This document shows, in pieces, positions 1 to 7,390 of a stretch of DNA of 24,777 nucleotides (position 1 is the stretch's first letter; every line of letters begins with the position of its first letter). The position numbers were made by a program, and so were the translations under genes. The notes beneath the pieces were generated by a model. The model saw only the letters and a program-made list of their open reading frames with translations. It had not been told where the DNA came from and ran no database searches. Source of the DNA: a virus; the IMG/VR virus record IMGVR_UViG_3300013286_000552, positions 1 to 24,777 of that record; one strand, written 5' to 3'.

Positions 1-7
1 AAGGAAG
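1..7 (+). promoter_or_regulatory. Ribosome binding site of the amidinotransferase gene
   Basis: AAGGAAG lies 8 bases ahead of the ATG at 16. It is a good Shine-Dalgarno match and supports that start. Most genes in the window have no comparable site. Confidence 0.6.
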
Positions 8-15
8 TTAAACAT

Positions 16-1089
16 ATGAGCATTTGGACAAATTGGGATCCACTACAAGAAGTTATTGTTGGAGATTGTTATGATCCTGGCACATTAGATGCAGTATTGC
101 CTAAAAGTGCAGAACTACAGTTTAATAAAATACTAGAAGAAACTAAAGAAGATTTGCAAAATCTTGCAGACTACTTGACTGCATTTAAAATTAAAGTACA
201 CAGACCTAAGGTTCCTGAATATAAACCATATGTTGATCTGGGATATTTTAAAATAATAAATCCAACAGCACCTGTTGTTCCCCGTGACCAATACCTCGCA
301 TATGGAAAAACAATATATCAAACATATACAAGTATGCCCGATAGATACTTAGATTGTGTTAATTATAATCACATATTCAAAGAAAAGTTTGATGAGGGTT
401 ATAATTGGATTAGCCAACCACCACCTGTACTAAAAGCATTACAACAAGACAAATGGTGGGCAAATGGGCAAGACATTTATCATCATACGTTAAGCAATCG
501 TATACTATGGCACACAGCTACAATGTTTAAGTGCGGTGATAAGTTAGTAACAAATACAGAAGGCCCAGGAACAGAAGCTGGCCTAGAATGGATGAGTCGC
601 AACTTGCCTGCTGGAACTATTGTTAGTGCTGGTCGTAATTATCAAAAGAGTTGGGGACATATTGATCACGGTTGGTTTATGACTAATGATGATTTTGTAT
701 TTTGTGCTAACAAGTCTTGGGTACCAGAGCCGTTGCGTCACAAAGAAATGGTTGAGTTTTCTTCATTAGTAGATCAGTTTGATGATGAAAAGTTCATAGC
801 CAGCTATACCAAAGCAGGCGGCAAGTTTACTAAAGAATGGATTGATACTTGGCTAACTGAATGGAAAGGATATGCACAAGATGTATTCTTTGACAGCAAC
901 GTGTTAGTTATTAACCCGCAGAATGTTATCTTTTCTAATACACAACCTAGACTATTTAAAATGTTAGAAGGTTGGGGAATTACTCCGCATGTAGTTAAAC
1001 AGAGGCACGGGCTATTTTGGGAAAGCGGAGTACATTGTATGACATTAGACTTAGCTAGAGAGGGCGACAGTCGCCGCATAGTCAGTTAA
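16..1089 (+). CDS. Glycine/inosamine-type amidinotransferase family protein
   Basis: The 357-aa protein belongs to the Cys-His amidinotransferase family, which includes glycine amidinotransferase (AGAT) and the streptomycin enzyme StrB. These transfer the amidino group of arginine to an amine through a cysteine intermediate. Seen: NWDPLQEVIVG at the N-terminus, PRD at 89-91, GHID at 214-217 (active-site His215) and GVHC at 338-341 (nucleophile Cys341). The length matches StrB. Unusual: in my by-eye alignment to AGAT, the FDAAD segment carrying the triad Asp reads WHTAT here, so that Asp is replaced by His166. The enzyme may have shifted substrate or chemistry. It starts at ATG 16 behind a good ribosome binding site. 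Its 3' end overlaps the opposing aminotransferase by 39 bases. The acceptor amine cannot be predicted; the adjacent aminotransferase could supply one (inference). Family assignment is firm, substrate unknown. Confidence 0.88.
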   Translation: MSIWTNWDPLQEVIVGDCYDPGTLDAVLPKSAELQFNKILEETKEDLQNLADYLTAFKIKVHRPKVPEYKPYVDLGYFKIINPTAPVVPRDQYLAYGKTIYQTYTSMPDRYLDCVNYNHIFKEKFDEGYNWISQPPPVLKALQQDKWWANGQDIYHHTLSNRILWHTATMFKCGDKLVTNTEGPGTEAGLEWMSRNLPAGTIVSAGRNYQKSWGHIDHGWFMTNDDFVFCANKSWVPEPLRHKEMVEFSSLVDQFDDEKFIASYTKAGGKFTKEWIDTWLTEWKGYAQDVFFDSNVLVINPQNVIFSNTQPRLFKMLEGWGITPHVVKQRHGLFWESGVHCMTLDLAREGDSRRIVS

Positions 1090-2241
1090 TGCTTTGACTA
1101 AACAAGATTCTAATCTTATAAACCAACTAGGCGGTGCATTAATTGGAACAACAAATAATAATCCGTTGCCACCTTCGTTCCATAGGCCTGCGTAAAGTCC
1201 GTGTTTATATAAGAAACTTTCAAACATAGTTTCTAACGGCTTCTTGTTTAATAATACTAGGTTAAACACTAAGCCGTGATTTTTATACTCTTTAATTAAT
1301 CCTTGTTCAATTAATCTATTGGCTAATTCCTTAGTCCGGTCTATTAATTGAGGAACTTCCTCTAGCAATTTGTCTTGCTCTAATAAATCTAAATAAGCAA
1401 GTGTTGAGTATACTCCACTTAGATTGAAACTATAACTAAACCCGTGTGCCCACATAATATCTTTAATACTATCAAATATCTTTTCGCTTAGGCAAGTAGC
1501 ACTTAAGGGGAAGTACCCTCCAGTTAACGCCTTGCCCATTGTAAAGATATCTGGCTCTACTATTCCAGTCCAGCCAAAGAATGTACCGGTCTTCCCACCG
1601 CACATTGCAATGTCATCGACAATAAGAACTATGTTCTTATCGGTACATGTCTTGCGTAGGCTGACCCAGAAATCTTTACCCGGATCATACAGACCATTTT
1701 GCCAACTGGCTGTTTCTATAACTACAGCACATAAGTCATCAGTAATACTATCTAAGTTATAATCGCTGATTACACAGCGGGGATCTTTACCAAATGTATT
1801 GGTTATATAAGTTGCATCACTTACGCTTGAGCTCATATACGTACTACCGTGATAACTGTTCTTAAAGCCAAGAAACTGGTTACGACCATTATATAGTTGT
1901 GCTATTTTTATAGCACCTTCTATCGCATCACTACCGCTTACTGCAAAGAAACTGCGATATCCTCCACTCATATTATATAGTCGCTCACCTAATTCAATTA
2001 CAGCCGGGTGTGTGGTATAAAATTCACCGCTACTAAACGGAGCATCCTTGATCTTCTCACATACTTTATCAACTACGTCTGTTCTCTTAAATCCAATTGG
2101 AAAGCACCCACAGCTACCTAAACTTAGATCCATTTTAAGAAACCCGTCTTCATCAATAAATCCGTAGGTTGTGTATTCGCTAATCACTCGGAGTGATTGT
2201 GAACTATTTGTTGCGTAAGGAAATAAAAGTTTTGAACTCAT
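1051..2241 (-). CDS. Class III PLP-dependent aminotransferase
   Basis: The 396-aa fold-type I PLP enzyme resembles glutamate-1-semialdehyde/omega-aminotransferases, which move an amino group between an amine donor and a carbonyl. Seen: the phosphate-binding segment SGSDAIEGAIKIA at 102-114, YHG at 130-132, cofactor-binding Asp209 in LIVDDIAMCGGKTG (the usual pattern is D-E-V-Q), and the Schiff-base Lys237 in TMGKALTGG. It is slightly shorter than the usual 420-450 aa. It is the last gene of a tight minus-strand operon: its ATG shares one base with the halogenase stop (TAATG), so translation is probably coupled. Its C-terminus overlaps the convergent amidinotransferase. Co-location with oxygenase and halogenase suggests tailoring of one small molecule or sugar, but this is inference. 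Family sure, substrate not. Confidence 0.9.
   Translation of the reverse strand: MSSKLLFPYATNSSQSLRVISEYTTYGFIDEDGFLKMDLSLGSCGCFPIGFKRTDVVDKVCEKIKDAPFSSGEFYTTHPAVIELGERLYNMSGGYRSFFAVSGSDAIEGAIKIAQLYNGRNQFLGFKNSYHGSTYMSSSVSDATYITNTFGKDPRCVISDYNLDSITDDLCAVVIETASWQNGLYDPGKDFWVSLRKTCTDKNIVLIVDDIAMCGGKTGTFFGWTGIVEPDIFTMGKALTGGYFPLSATCLSEKIFDSIKDIMWAHGFSYSFNLSGVYSTLAYLDLLEQDKLLEEVPQLIDRTKELANRLIEQGLIKEYKNHGLVFNLVLLNKKPLETMFESFLYKHGLYAGLWNEGGNGLLFVVPINAPPSWFIRLESCLVKALTDYAATVALSS
1063..1075. terminator. GC-rich hairpin in tail-to-tail overlap (weak terminator candidate)
   Basis: GGCGAC-A-GTCGCC is a perfect inverted repeat (as RNA, a 5-bp stem with a 3-base loop) inside the 39-base overlap of the convergent amidinotransferase and aminotransferase genes. 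It is unusually GC-rich for the surroundings, but no T-run follows on either strand. Confidence 0.3.
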
Positions 2242-3836
2242 TACGAAAAATAAGGGCCTAGAGTTACATCGAGATTAGTTTTACATTCTTGTTTCATAAG
2301 TTGAATTCTATTTAATTTCCATATTTCGTATTCTGCTAGAATTAGTTCTGCTTTTCCTGTTAGATGTGCTCTAGCAACATCTTTAGATATAAAACCTAAT
2401 CCTGATAGTATTTGATTCCACGCCTGGTGACCAATACTATTTTCAGGATTAAGTATATCTTGTTCTGTCAACAGTCTATGTTTAGTAATTTCTAAAACAT
2501 GTTTAACAAGGTCAGTGGATATATCTGTATTGGCTATGTATTTCCAAAAAGGAGTGTCTCCTTTTCCTCCTAGATAATGTAAGACAATAAAATCTCTAAT
2601 ATCATCATACATAGAACCTATTTCTTTATTGTATTGATCTATTACATTTTTATTGCAAGTTTCTGACCTAGTCATTTTTAAATTTTCAACAAACTTTGTA
2701 AGCTGTATAGTAGATGCATGTATACTGGTTGCTTCTAATGGTTCAATAAATGCCGATGCTAATCCTAATGCAATACAATTTTTAAACCAAGGAGTTTGAT
2801 GCCTACCGGGTTCGAACTTGATTTGTTTAATTGGTTTAATATCGTGCTTAAAATACTGTGTGACTTCTGATTCTGCTTGGCTGAAAGACATGAACTCATC
2901 ACAGAATACGTATCCGCACCCGTATCTTTCTAGCGTTGGTATTTGCCATGCCCACCCTGCAGATAAAGCGTGTGCAGTAGTAACTGGTTGAGGCCTCATT
3001 GGATTTTGATACTCATCGCCGTACCCGTAAGGAAGATAAAAAGGTAATCCAGAATTTAAAAGTAAATGATCTTTATAACTTTTCCATCCAGAGTTTAGCT
3101 TATCTATTAATACTCTGGCAAACCCTGTACAGTCTATAAAGAAATCTCCTTTTATATTACGTTTATCTGAAATAACCGGTGGAGGGGGTGGCGCTGAGTC
3201 TAACCCCGCTACTGGGGACATTGGTACGTAAGGAATCTCTTCTACATTATGTAATCTAAGATCAAGGCCAACAATGCCATGATCATCTTGAACAACATTT
3301 TCAACGCGAGCATCTATAAATTCTCCGCCCATCTTCAAAACTTGTTCTTTAAAATAAAGTCCAACCTTGTGTCCGTCAAAATGGTAACTAAACCCGTCAG
3401 TTGGAAAAAATCCCGACTCGTCCTTCTTTACTACAGATTGTTTTTCATTTATAAACATTCCTAACTCGCTGATTGCATGAATAGGCCCGTCATTTAATAT
3501 CTGCAATGCTAGGTAATCATTCAATTTAGGATCTCTAGCAAAATTTAAATCTAGCGGATTATAATATGTGCTAGGAGATTTAGTCCAGTTTACATGTTTA
3601 GTACCTTGTTTAAATGTAGCATCTGTTTTAATTATAAAATCTTTGCTGTCTATACCAAAATCAACAGATTTACCATTTAACACATTTCCAAGTATATGAG
3701 TTGATCCCTCACCGACACCTATGATACCATCCTCTGAACTTTCAATAACTGTCACTTGTTGATTTTGATGCGATTTTAAAATATAAAAGGCCGCCAACCA
3801 TCCTGCAGTTCCTCCACCAACTATAACAATTTTCAT
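2241..3836 (-). CDS. Flavin-dependent tryptophan-halogenase-family protein
   Basis: The 531-aa protein matches the FAD-dependent tryptophan halogenase family (PrnA/RebH type), which uses reduced flavin, oxygen and halide to make hypohalous acid. Seen: the N-terminal FAD Rossmann motif MKIVIVGGGTAGW (1-13), VGEGST at 41-46, Lys76 in ATFKQGTKHVNW at the place of the catalytic Lys79 of PrnA, the diagnostic WxWxIP motif at 295-300, and the flavin-proximal EPLEATS at 365-371. A proline run (216-220) forms an insert before the DFFIDCTGFA motif. I start at ATG 3836: it puts the Rossmann strand at the N-terminus and overlaps the upstream stop as ATGA. A TTG at 3851 is the only longer alternative. Halogenase-like genes are known in T4-like cyanophages with unknown substrates; a monooxygenase role is possible. 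No flavin reductase gene is in the window. Confidence 0.88.
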   Translation of the reverse strand: MKIVIVGGGTAGWLAAFYILKSHQNQQVTVIESSEDGIIGVGEGSTHILGNVLNGKSVDFGIDSKDFIIKTDATFKQGTKHVNWTKSPSTYYNPLDLNFARDPKLNDYLALQILNDGPIHAISELGMFINEKQSVVKKDESGFFPTDGFSYHFDGHKVGLYFKEQVLKMGGEFIDARVENVVQDDHGIVGLDLRLHNVEEIPYVPMSPVAGLDSAPPPPPVISDKRNIKGDFFIDCTGFARVLIDKLNSGWKSYKDHLLLNSGLPFYLPYGYGDEYQNPMRPQPVTTAHALSAGWAWQIPTLERYGCGYVFCDEFMSFSQAESEVTQYFKHDIKPIKQIKFEPGRHQTPWFKNCIALGLASAFIEPLEATSIHASTIQLTKFVENLKMTRSETCNKNVIDQYNKEIGSMYDDIRDFIVLHYLGGKGDTPFWKYIANTDISTDLVKHVLEITKHRLLTEQDILNPENSIGHQAWNQILSGLGFISKDVARAHLTGKAELILAEYEIWKLNRIQLMKQECKTNLDVTLGPYFS

Positions 3837-4465
3837 TTTTGTACATTCCAATGTTGATTACTTACATTCCAGTTACTACTTCTGCTTCCTACATTGAAAG
3901 ACATTATATACCTATCTTCATCTGTATTATTCTTTAAAGTCCTATGTCTTAACCACCCTGGAAACAACAATAAATCTCCTGTAACTACTTCTATCTCATT
4001 TTCTAACCACGATGGAGCTTCGTCGTGTCCTTCTTGATAATCAAAAGGTTGTGTAGATATAATTAGGTAGTTTGGATTTTCAAACACTATATTACCCATT
4101 TCCGGGCCAGCTTTAAGATAAAGCACTCCTGAAATTTGATAGGGAGAGTGATTGTGAGAATTTATAAACGAATCTTTCTTATATCGATTAATCCAGCACT
4201 CGCTAATGAATGGTTCTAATCCCTGGTAGAATTTAAACTGCTTCCAACAATCGTTAATTGCAACATCTATTTGCTGAATTACATTTGAAAAAATTGGTTC
4301 TTCGTGTAATCGATGATGCTGATCAAATGTAGCAAGTGCGCTACCTTCTAAATTATAGTGTTCTGTGAGCATGTTATCTACTAAAGAACTTATATTAGGT
4401 AATAGTTCTTCTACACCAGTAATTCTAGTTTTATAGATATGGGTGGGGAATAGTGATATGAGCAT
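3833..4465 (-). CDS. 2OG-Fe(II) oxygenase (phage-type)
   Basis: The 210-aa protein fits the putative 2OG-Fe(II) oxygenase family common in marine T4-like phages. These are double-stranded beta-helix enzymes that hydroxylate or otherwise oxidise a substrate with iron and 2-oxoglutarate. Seen: HNHSPYQISGVLYL from 104 (a candidate iron His at 104 or 106), GNIVFENP at 124-131, GDLLLFPGWLRH at 163-174 (distal His174), and RYIMSFNVGSR near the end, which supplies the Arg for 2OG. The second iron ligand (Asp/Glu) is not obvious by eye. It is the first gene of the minus-strand operon with the halogenase and aminotransferase and overlaps the halogenase start as ATGA. A TATAAATA late-promoter match sits four bases before its ATG. 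Substrate unknown. Confidence 0.78.
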   Translation of the reverse strand: MLISLFPTHIYKTRITGVEELLPNISSLVDNMLTEHYNLEGSALATFDQHHRLHEEPIFSNVIQQIDVAINDCWKQFKFYQGLEPFISECWINRYKKDSFINSHNHSPYQISGVLYLKAGPEMGNIVFENPNYLIISTQPFDYQEGHDEAPSWLENEIEVVTGDLLLFPGWLRHRTLKNNTDEDRYIMSFNVGSRSSNWNVSNQHWNVQK

Positions 4466-4469
4466 GAGG

Positions 4470-4477
4470 TATTTATA
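4470..4477 (-). promoter_or_regulatory. T4-type late promoter candidate for the 2OG oxygenase operon
   Basis: On the minus strand this reads TATAAATA, an exact match to the T4 late promoter core, followed by CCTC and the ATG at 4465. Late transcription normally starts about six bases after the octamer, so the start would fall on or next to the ATG and the mRNA would be leaderless or nearly so. Confidence 0.5.
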
Positions 4478-4496
4478 TTTTGTTAAATATGCAGTT

Positions 4497-4504
4497 AATA
4501 AATA
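4497..4504 (+). promoter_or_regulatory. T4-type late promoter candidate for the methyltransferase
   Basis: AATAAATA followed by CTATC and the ATG at 4510. As I recall the extended T4 late consensus (TATAAATACTATT), 11 of 13 bases match. As on the opposite strand, the predicted transcription start falls at about the start codon. Confidence 0.45.
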
Positions 4505-4509
4505 CTATC

Positions 4510-5139
4510 ATGTCACGTATATCTACCGCAACCCTTGAATACAACAAAGAAATCACAGAACTGTACAATCTTATTGATTCAAAAGATGACAACAAACACT
4601 TTGTTAAATTGTTTTTAAAATTACATAATTCTGTTGAAGGATCTTTAATTGATTTATGTTGCGGTCTTGGTAAATTGTGTGACGAATTTAAAAAATTTAA
4701 TCCTAGTTTATCTATTGTCGGTTGCGACAAGTCTGCAGATATGCTTGGTCAACGTACAGATTTCAAAGTTGGTGATGTTACGAATCTAACAGGAACGTAC
4801 GACAATGTTATTAGCACCTACGGATATAGACACTTTGATGATGTTGAACAATTTTGGGAAACTGTATTTAGGTTATCACATGATAAAACCAAAATTTTAA
4901 TATGCGATTGGTTGCGCCCTGATGATTTAGATTCTTCTATTAATCAATTTCTATCTTTCCTTACTACTATCGATGCTCCCAAATTAACAGAACTGCATCC
5001 AATGATTGAGTTATGCGTTAGATCAACATATAGTAAGTCTGAACTAGAAAATCATATTAAAAAATATCCTACCCTTAAAGTACATTATCATGATACTGGA
5101 ATTGGTATAGAACTATTTTACGTCTATAATACTCAATGA
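4510..5139 (+). CDS. SAM-dependent class I methyltransferase
   Basis: The 209-aa protein has a Rossmann-type methyltransferase core. Motif I is LIDLCCGLGK at 46-55, which binds S-adenosylmethionine. An acidic residue for the ribose follows in GCDKSADML (Asp73), then GDV at 88-90, and strand beta-4 is DNVISTYGYRHF at 98-109. The pattern resembles small-molecule methyltransferases of the UbiE/Methyltransf_11 type rather than DNA methyltransferases: no DPPY or PC motif is seen. I start at ATG 4510; a TTG at 4480 and ATG at 4489 are in frame but would overlap the promoter-like sequence. It is divergent from the 2OG oxygenase and overlaps the next opposing gene by 27 bases. It may methylate the product of the neighbouring cassette (inference). 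Confidence 0.8.
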   Translation: MSRISTATLEYNKEITELYNLIDSKDDNKHFVKLFLKLHNSVEGSLIDLCCGLGKLCDEFKKFNPSLSIVGCDKSADMLGQRTDFKVGDVTNLTGTYDNVISTYGYRHFDDVEQFWETVFRLSHDKTKILICDWLRPDDLDSSINQFLSFLTTIDAPKLTELHPMIELCVRSTYSKSELENHIKKYPTLKVHYHDTGIGIELFYVYNTQ

Positions 5140-5697
5140 TAAAGAAATACGATCATACTCTAAATTATCTACCCCGTGTATCATAGAAGTGTTTATTTTG
5201 TGCCATCTTCTTGGTTTTATTTTTATCTGTTCAATTAATTCTAACTTATCTAAATCAAATGTAGTGTGAGGATAGACTTTTAATTGCTCAAACTGTTTTG
5301 TTGGTTTGTAGAATGATGTAGTTGCATTGCCTGTTGCAATAATATAATTATATGCATTAGATCTTATTTCATCAACATGCGGAGGGATAGTTTTACCACC
5401 ATGCATGTGCTGTATACTTACATAAGCAAATTTACCTATGTTTTCATGTACCCAATTAGATATTTTGGTGTCTACATTCAGGAAATCAAATCTAGCAATA
5501 TTGCCTTTGGCTTCTGATAACGGATACCCTAGAGAGTCGTCTTTATTATACGTAAATTTCTTAACTTCTTCTAATATATCATCTGATGCTTTAATGTTTA
5601 GATCATCAATTAAATTGTTTATAGATCCTGCAACTAACAACATTATGTGTTGTTCCAAATAGTCTGGAAGAGCTGGTAAATCTAAATAATTAAACAT
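5113..5697 (-). CDS. Putative 2OG-Fe(II) dioxygenase, Asp/Asn-hydroxylase-like
   Basis: The 194-aa protein carries the expected iron triad: PPHVDE (His107, Asp109) and SMIHGVDN (His174), followed by Arg183 in YDRISLSLSI, which would bind the 2OG carboxylate. This order and spacing fit a cupin-fold aspartyl/asparaginyl hydroxylase-like oxygenase. The first ~90 residues are not recognisable. I chose the ATG at 5697, because the longer open frame back to a GTG at 5844 would run far into the divergent radical SAM gene. The 20-base divergent gap contains TATAAT on this strand, a plausible -10 box. The target is unknown. Confidence 0.68.
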   Translation of the reverse strand: MFNYLDLPALPDYLEQHIMLLVAGSINNLIDDLNIKASDDILEEVKKFTYNKDDSLGYPLSEAKGNIARFDFLNVDTKISNWVHENIGKFAYVSIQHMHGGKTIPPHVDEIRSNAYNYIIATGNATTSFYKPTKQFEQLKVYPHTTFDLDKLELIEQIKIKPRRWHKINTSMIHGVDNLEYDRISLSLSIIDVK

Positions 5698-5717
5698 ACG
5701 AGTACTTATTATAACAT

Positions 5718-6788
5718 ATGAACGAAAAAAAATATATAGAGATACAGTTAGAACAACAGTACACATATCATCCTGCAATGAAAGCATATCCCCGTGGAGC
5801 AGATTTTCTAGCAGTACACAAATATAAGTGTAATATACCTTCACGTGCTCTAAGTATAGATTTCAGAGGAGACTGCCATGTATGTATATGTGAAGTTTTC
5901 TTACCTGTTCCTGTGGGTAACATACTAGATTTTAAGTCATTAGAAGATGTTTGGAATTCTCCAATGGCCAAAGAATTGCAAAAAGACATAGAGATAGAAA
6001 ATAATTTTACATACTGTGCTATAGAACATTGCGGAGTATTACAAATGGATCAACATTTATCTCGATATAAGTTAAGTATCGATGTTGATGAAAGTTGTAA
6101 CTTAGCATGTCCTAGTTGTAGACGAGATCCCATCATGCTGAACCACGGGCAAGAGTATGAGCGCAGAAAGCACATTATAGATCATATACTTAAATTGGTG
6201 CAAGAGTTTGATAAACCAATTACTATCACAACCAGCGGCGGTGATGTGTTTGCCAGTAGAATACTCCGTCCTTTGTTTATTGACTGGCAACCAAAAGATA
6301 CTCAAGAGTTTATATTTCAAACAAATGGGCTATTGATGAAAAAATTATTACCTGACTCTAATATTATTTCTAAAATTACCGAGTTATTGATAAGCGTAGA
6401 TGCTGGAACTAAAGATGTGTACGAAATAGTCCGCTCTCCGGGTAAATTTAGCACACTAGAAGAAAATTTAGAATGGCTATCTAACAATAGACATTTGCTG
6501 CCTAATGCTGAAATTAAAATACGTTATGTAATGCAAGCGGCAAATGCAGGCGACCTTGTTAACTTTGCTAGACTATGCAAGCAATTTAATTTTCAGGGTG
6601 TAGTAAATAAAGTAGATGATTGGGGAACGTGGGACAATTTTAACGAACACGACATTACTTTACCCAATCATCCTAAACATCAATTGGCTGTGCAACAAAT
6701 AAAACAAGTCTTAACAGAATATACCAAACAAGAAATGTATATTCAGGAATCGTTGATTGCTATGATCGATAGACTCGATCATATATAG
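5718..6788 (+). CDS. Radical SAM enzyme with N-terminal SPASM-like cluster domain
   Basis: The 356-aa protein has the radical SAM CxxxCxxC motif at Cys127, Cys131 and Cys134 (DESCNLACPSC), the SAM-binding GGD at 174-176 (usually GGE) and SVDAGTKDVYEIVRSP at 226-240, typical of the SPASM/twitch group. Before this core, at residues 38-105, are Cys38, 53, 56, 58, 100 and 105 around VGNILDFKSLEDVWNSP. That pattern is normally found in SPASM auxiliary-cluster domains, which follow the barrel; here it comes first. SPASM enzymes mostly modify peptides, sugars or alcohols through extra iron-sulfur clusters. No precursor peptide gene is adjacent. The 3' end overlaps the opposing kinase-like gene by 29 bases, and a 9-bp hairpin lies in that overlap. 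Confidence 0.85.
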   Translation: MNEKKYIEIQLEQQYTYHPAMKAYPRGADFLAVHKYKCNIPSRALSIDFRGDCHVCICEVFLPVPVGNILDFKSLEDVWNSPMAKELQKDIEIENNFTYCAIEHCGVLQMDQHLSRYKLSIDVDESCNLACPSCRRDPIMLNHGQEYERRKHIIDHILKLVQEFDKPITITTSGGDVFASRILRPLFIDWQPKDTQEFIFQTNGLLMKKLLPDSNIISKITELLISVDAGTKDVYEIVRSPGKFSTLEENLEWLSNNRHLLPNAEIKIRYVMQAANAGDLVNFARLCKQFNFQGVVNKVDDWGTWDNFNEHDITLPNHPKHQLAVQQIKQVLTEYTKQEMYIQESLIAMIDRLDHI

Positions 6789-7389
6789 CAGGAAGAACAT
6801 CGTCTGGCCATTTGATATATTCATTAAATGCCTTTTCTCTTAGCAATCTCATGTCTAATGCATTTCCTACCATTAGTTTTCTTACCATTGCGCCTCGCTC
6901 GTCATTAAACAGCGGCATATACATCTCCATTGCCATTGGTAGCTCCATATATCTCGAAGTCGAAAAATGCCCAAATGCTTTAAGTTGTTTGTTGTTGTCA
7001 ATAAAGAAACACTTAGGATACATTGACACTTTACAAATATTTTCGTTATGTAAGTCAATACACATCTGTTCTAATTGCTGTTTCCAATCTGGACAGTAAT
7101 CCTCTAATTTTTCACCCCTATCCAGTATTTCCTGGCACAATGTTCCATCGAAGTGTAGGAATATTTTAAATCCGTCTCTTGTATCGTCAGCGAACTCGGC
7201 GCACCAAGGATACTTGGCAATTGGAGATGAAATATCTACAAGATTTACATCTCGAATGAAACAACTTCTCATCAGCATCATTCCGTATTTTTCTTTATTT
7301 TCGTATGCTTGACAAAGAAACTTATTGTCTGTACTTTTATAAAGACTATACACTCCCTGTTCAACAGGAATCCAATTTTCACTCATCAT
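6760..7389 (-). CDS. Kinase-fold protein lacking catalytic Asp (pseudokinase-like)
   Basis: The 209-aa protein shows a degenerate protein-kinase C-lobe: LHNENICKVSMYPKCFFID at 113-131, which lines up with the catalytic loop of kinases (H-x-x-x-I-x-H-x-D-L-x-P-x-N). The catalytic Asp is Ser122 and the DFG-like Asp is missing (AFGHF at 138-142). The same motif with the same losses occurs in the protein at 8229-8906, so the two are homologues. It starts at tandem ATGs; I keep the first, one base after the stop of the upstream 2OG-oxygenase-like gene, so the two form an operon. Related small proteins are, as far as I recall, common and unannotated in marine T4-like phages. Role unknown; a binding or scaffold function is possible. 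Confidence 0.65.
   Translation of the reverse strand: MMSENWIPVEQGVYSLYKSTDNKFLCQAYENKEKYGMMLMRSCFIRDVNLVDISSPIAKYPWCAEFADDTRDGFKIFLHFDGTLCQEILDRGEKLEDYCPDWKQQLEQMCIDLHNENICKVSMYPKCFFIDNNKQLKAFGHFSTSRYMELPMAMEMYMPLFNDERGAMVRKLMVGNALDMRLLREKAFNEYIKWPDDVLPAIYDRVYRS
6761..6783. terminator. Hairpin in a tail-to-tail overlap (possible bidirectional terminator)
   Basis: TATGATCGA and TCGATCATA form a perfect 9-bp stem with a 5-base loop, inside the 29-base overlap of two convergent genes. No T-run follows on either strand, so factor-independent termination is not certain. Confidence 0.35.
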
Positions 7390-7390
7390 A

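Noticed and set aside
3837-3851. Longer start (TTG at 3851) for the halogenase
   Set aside because: The ATG at 3836 gives an ATGA overlap and places the FAD Rossmann motif at the N-terminus; the extra five residues add nothing recognisable.
4480-4509. Upstream TTG (4480) and ATG (4489) starts for the methyltransferase
   Set aside because: They would run through the late-promoter-like sequence and lack a ribosome binding site; the ATG at 4510 is the simpler choice, though not proven.
16-5139. A bacterial secondary-metabolite cluster or genomic island
   Set aside because: No assembly-line, transporter, resistance or regulator genes are present. Gene packing, late-promoter octamers and the linked phage structural genes point to a phage genome.
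5698-5844. N-terminal extension of the 194-aa oxygenase-like protein back to a GTG at 5844
   Set aside because: It would overlap the divergent radical SAM gene by over 100 bases, and the extra residues look like antisense of that gene.
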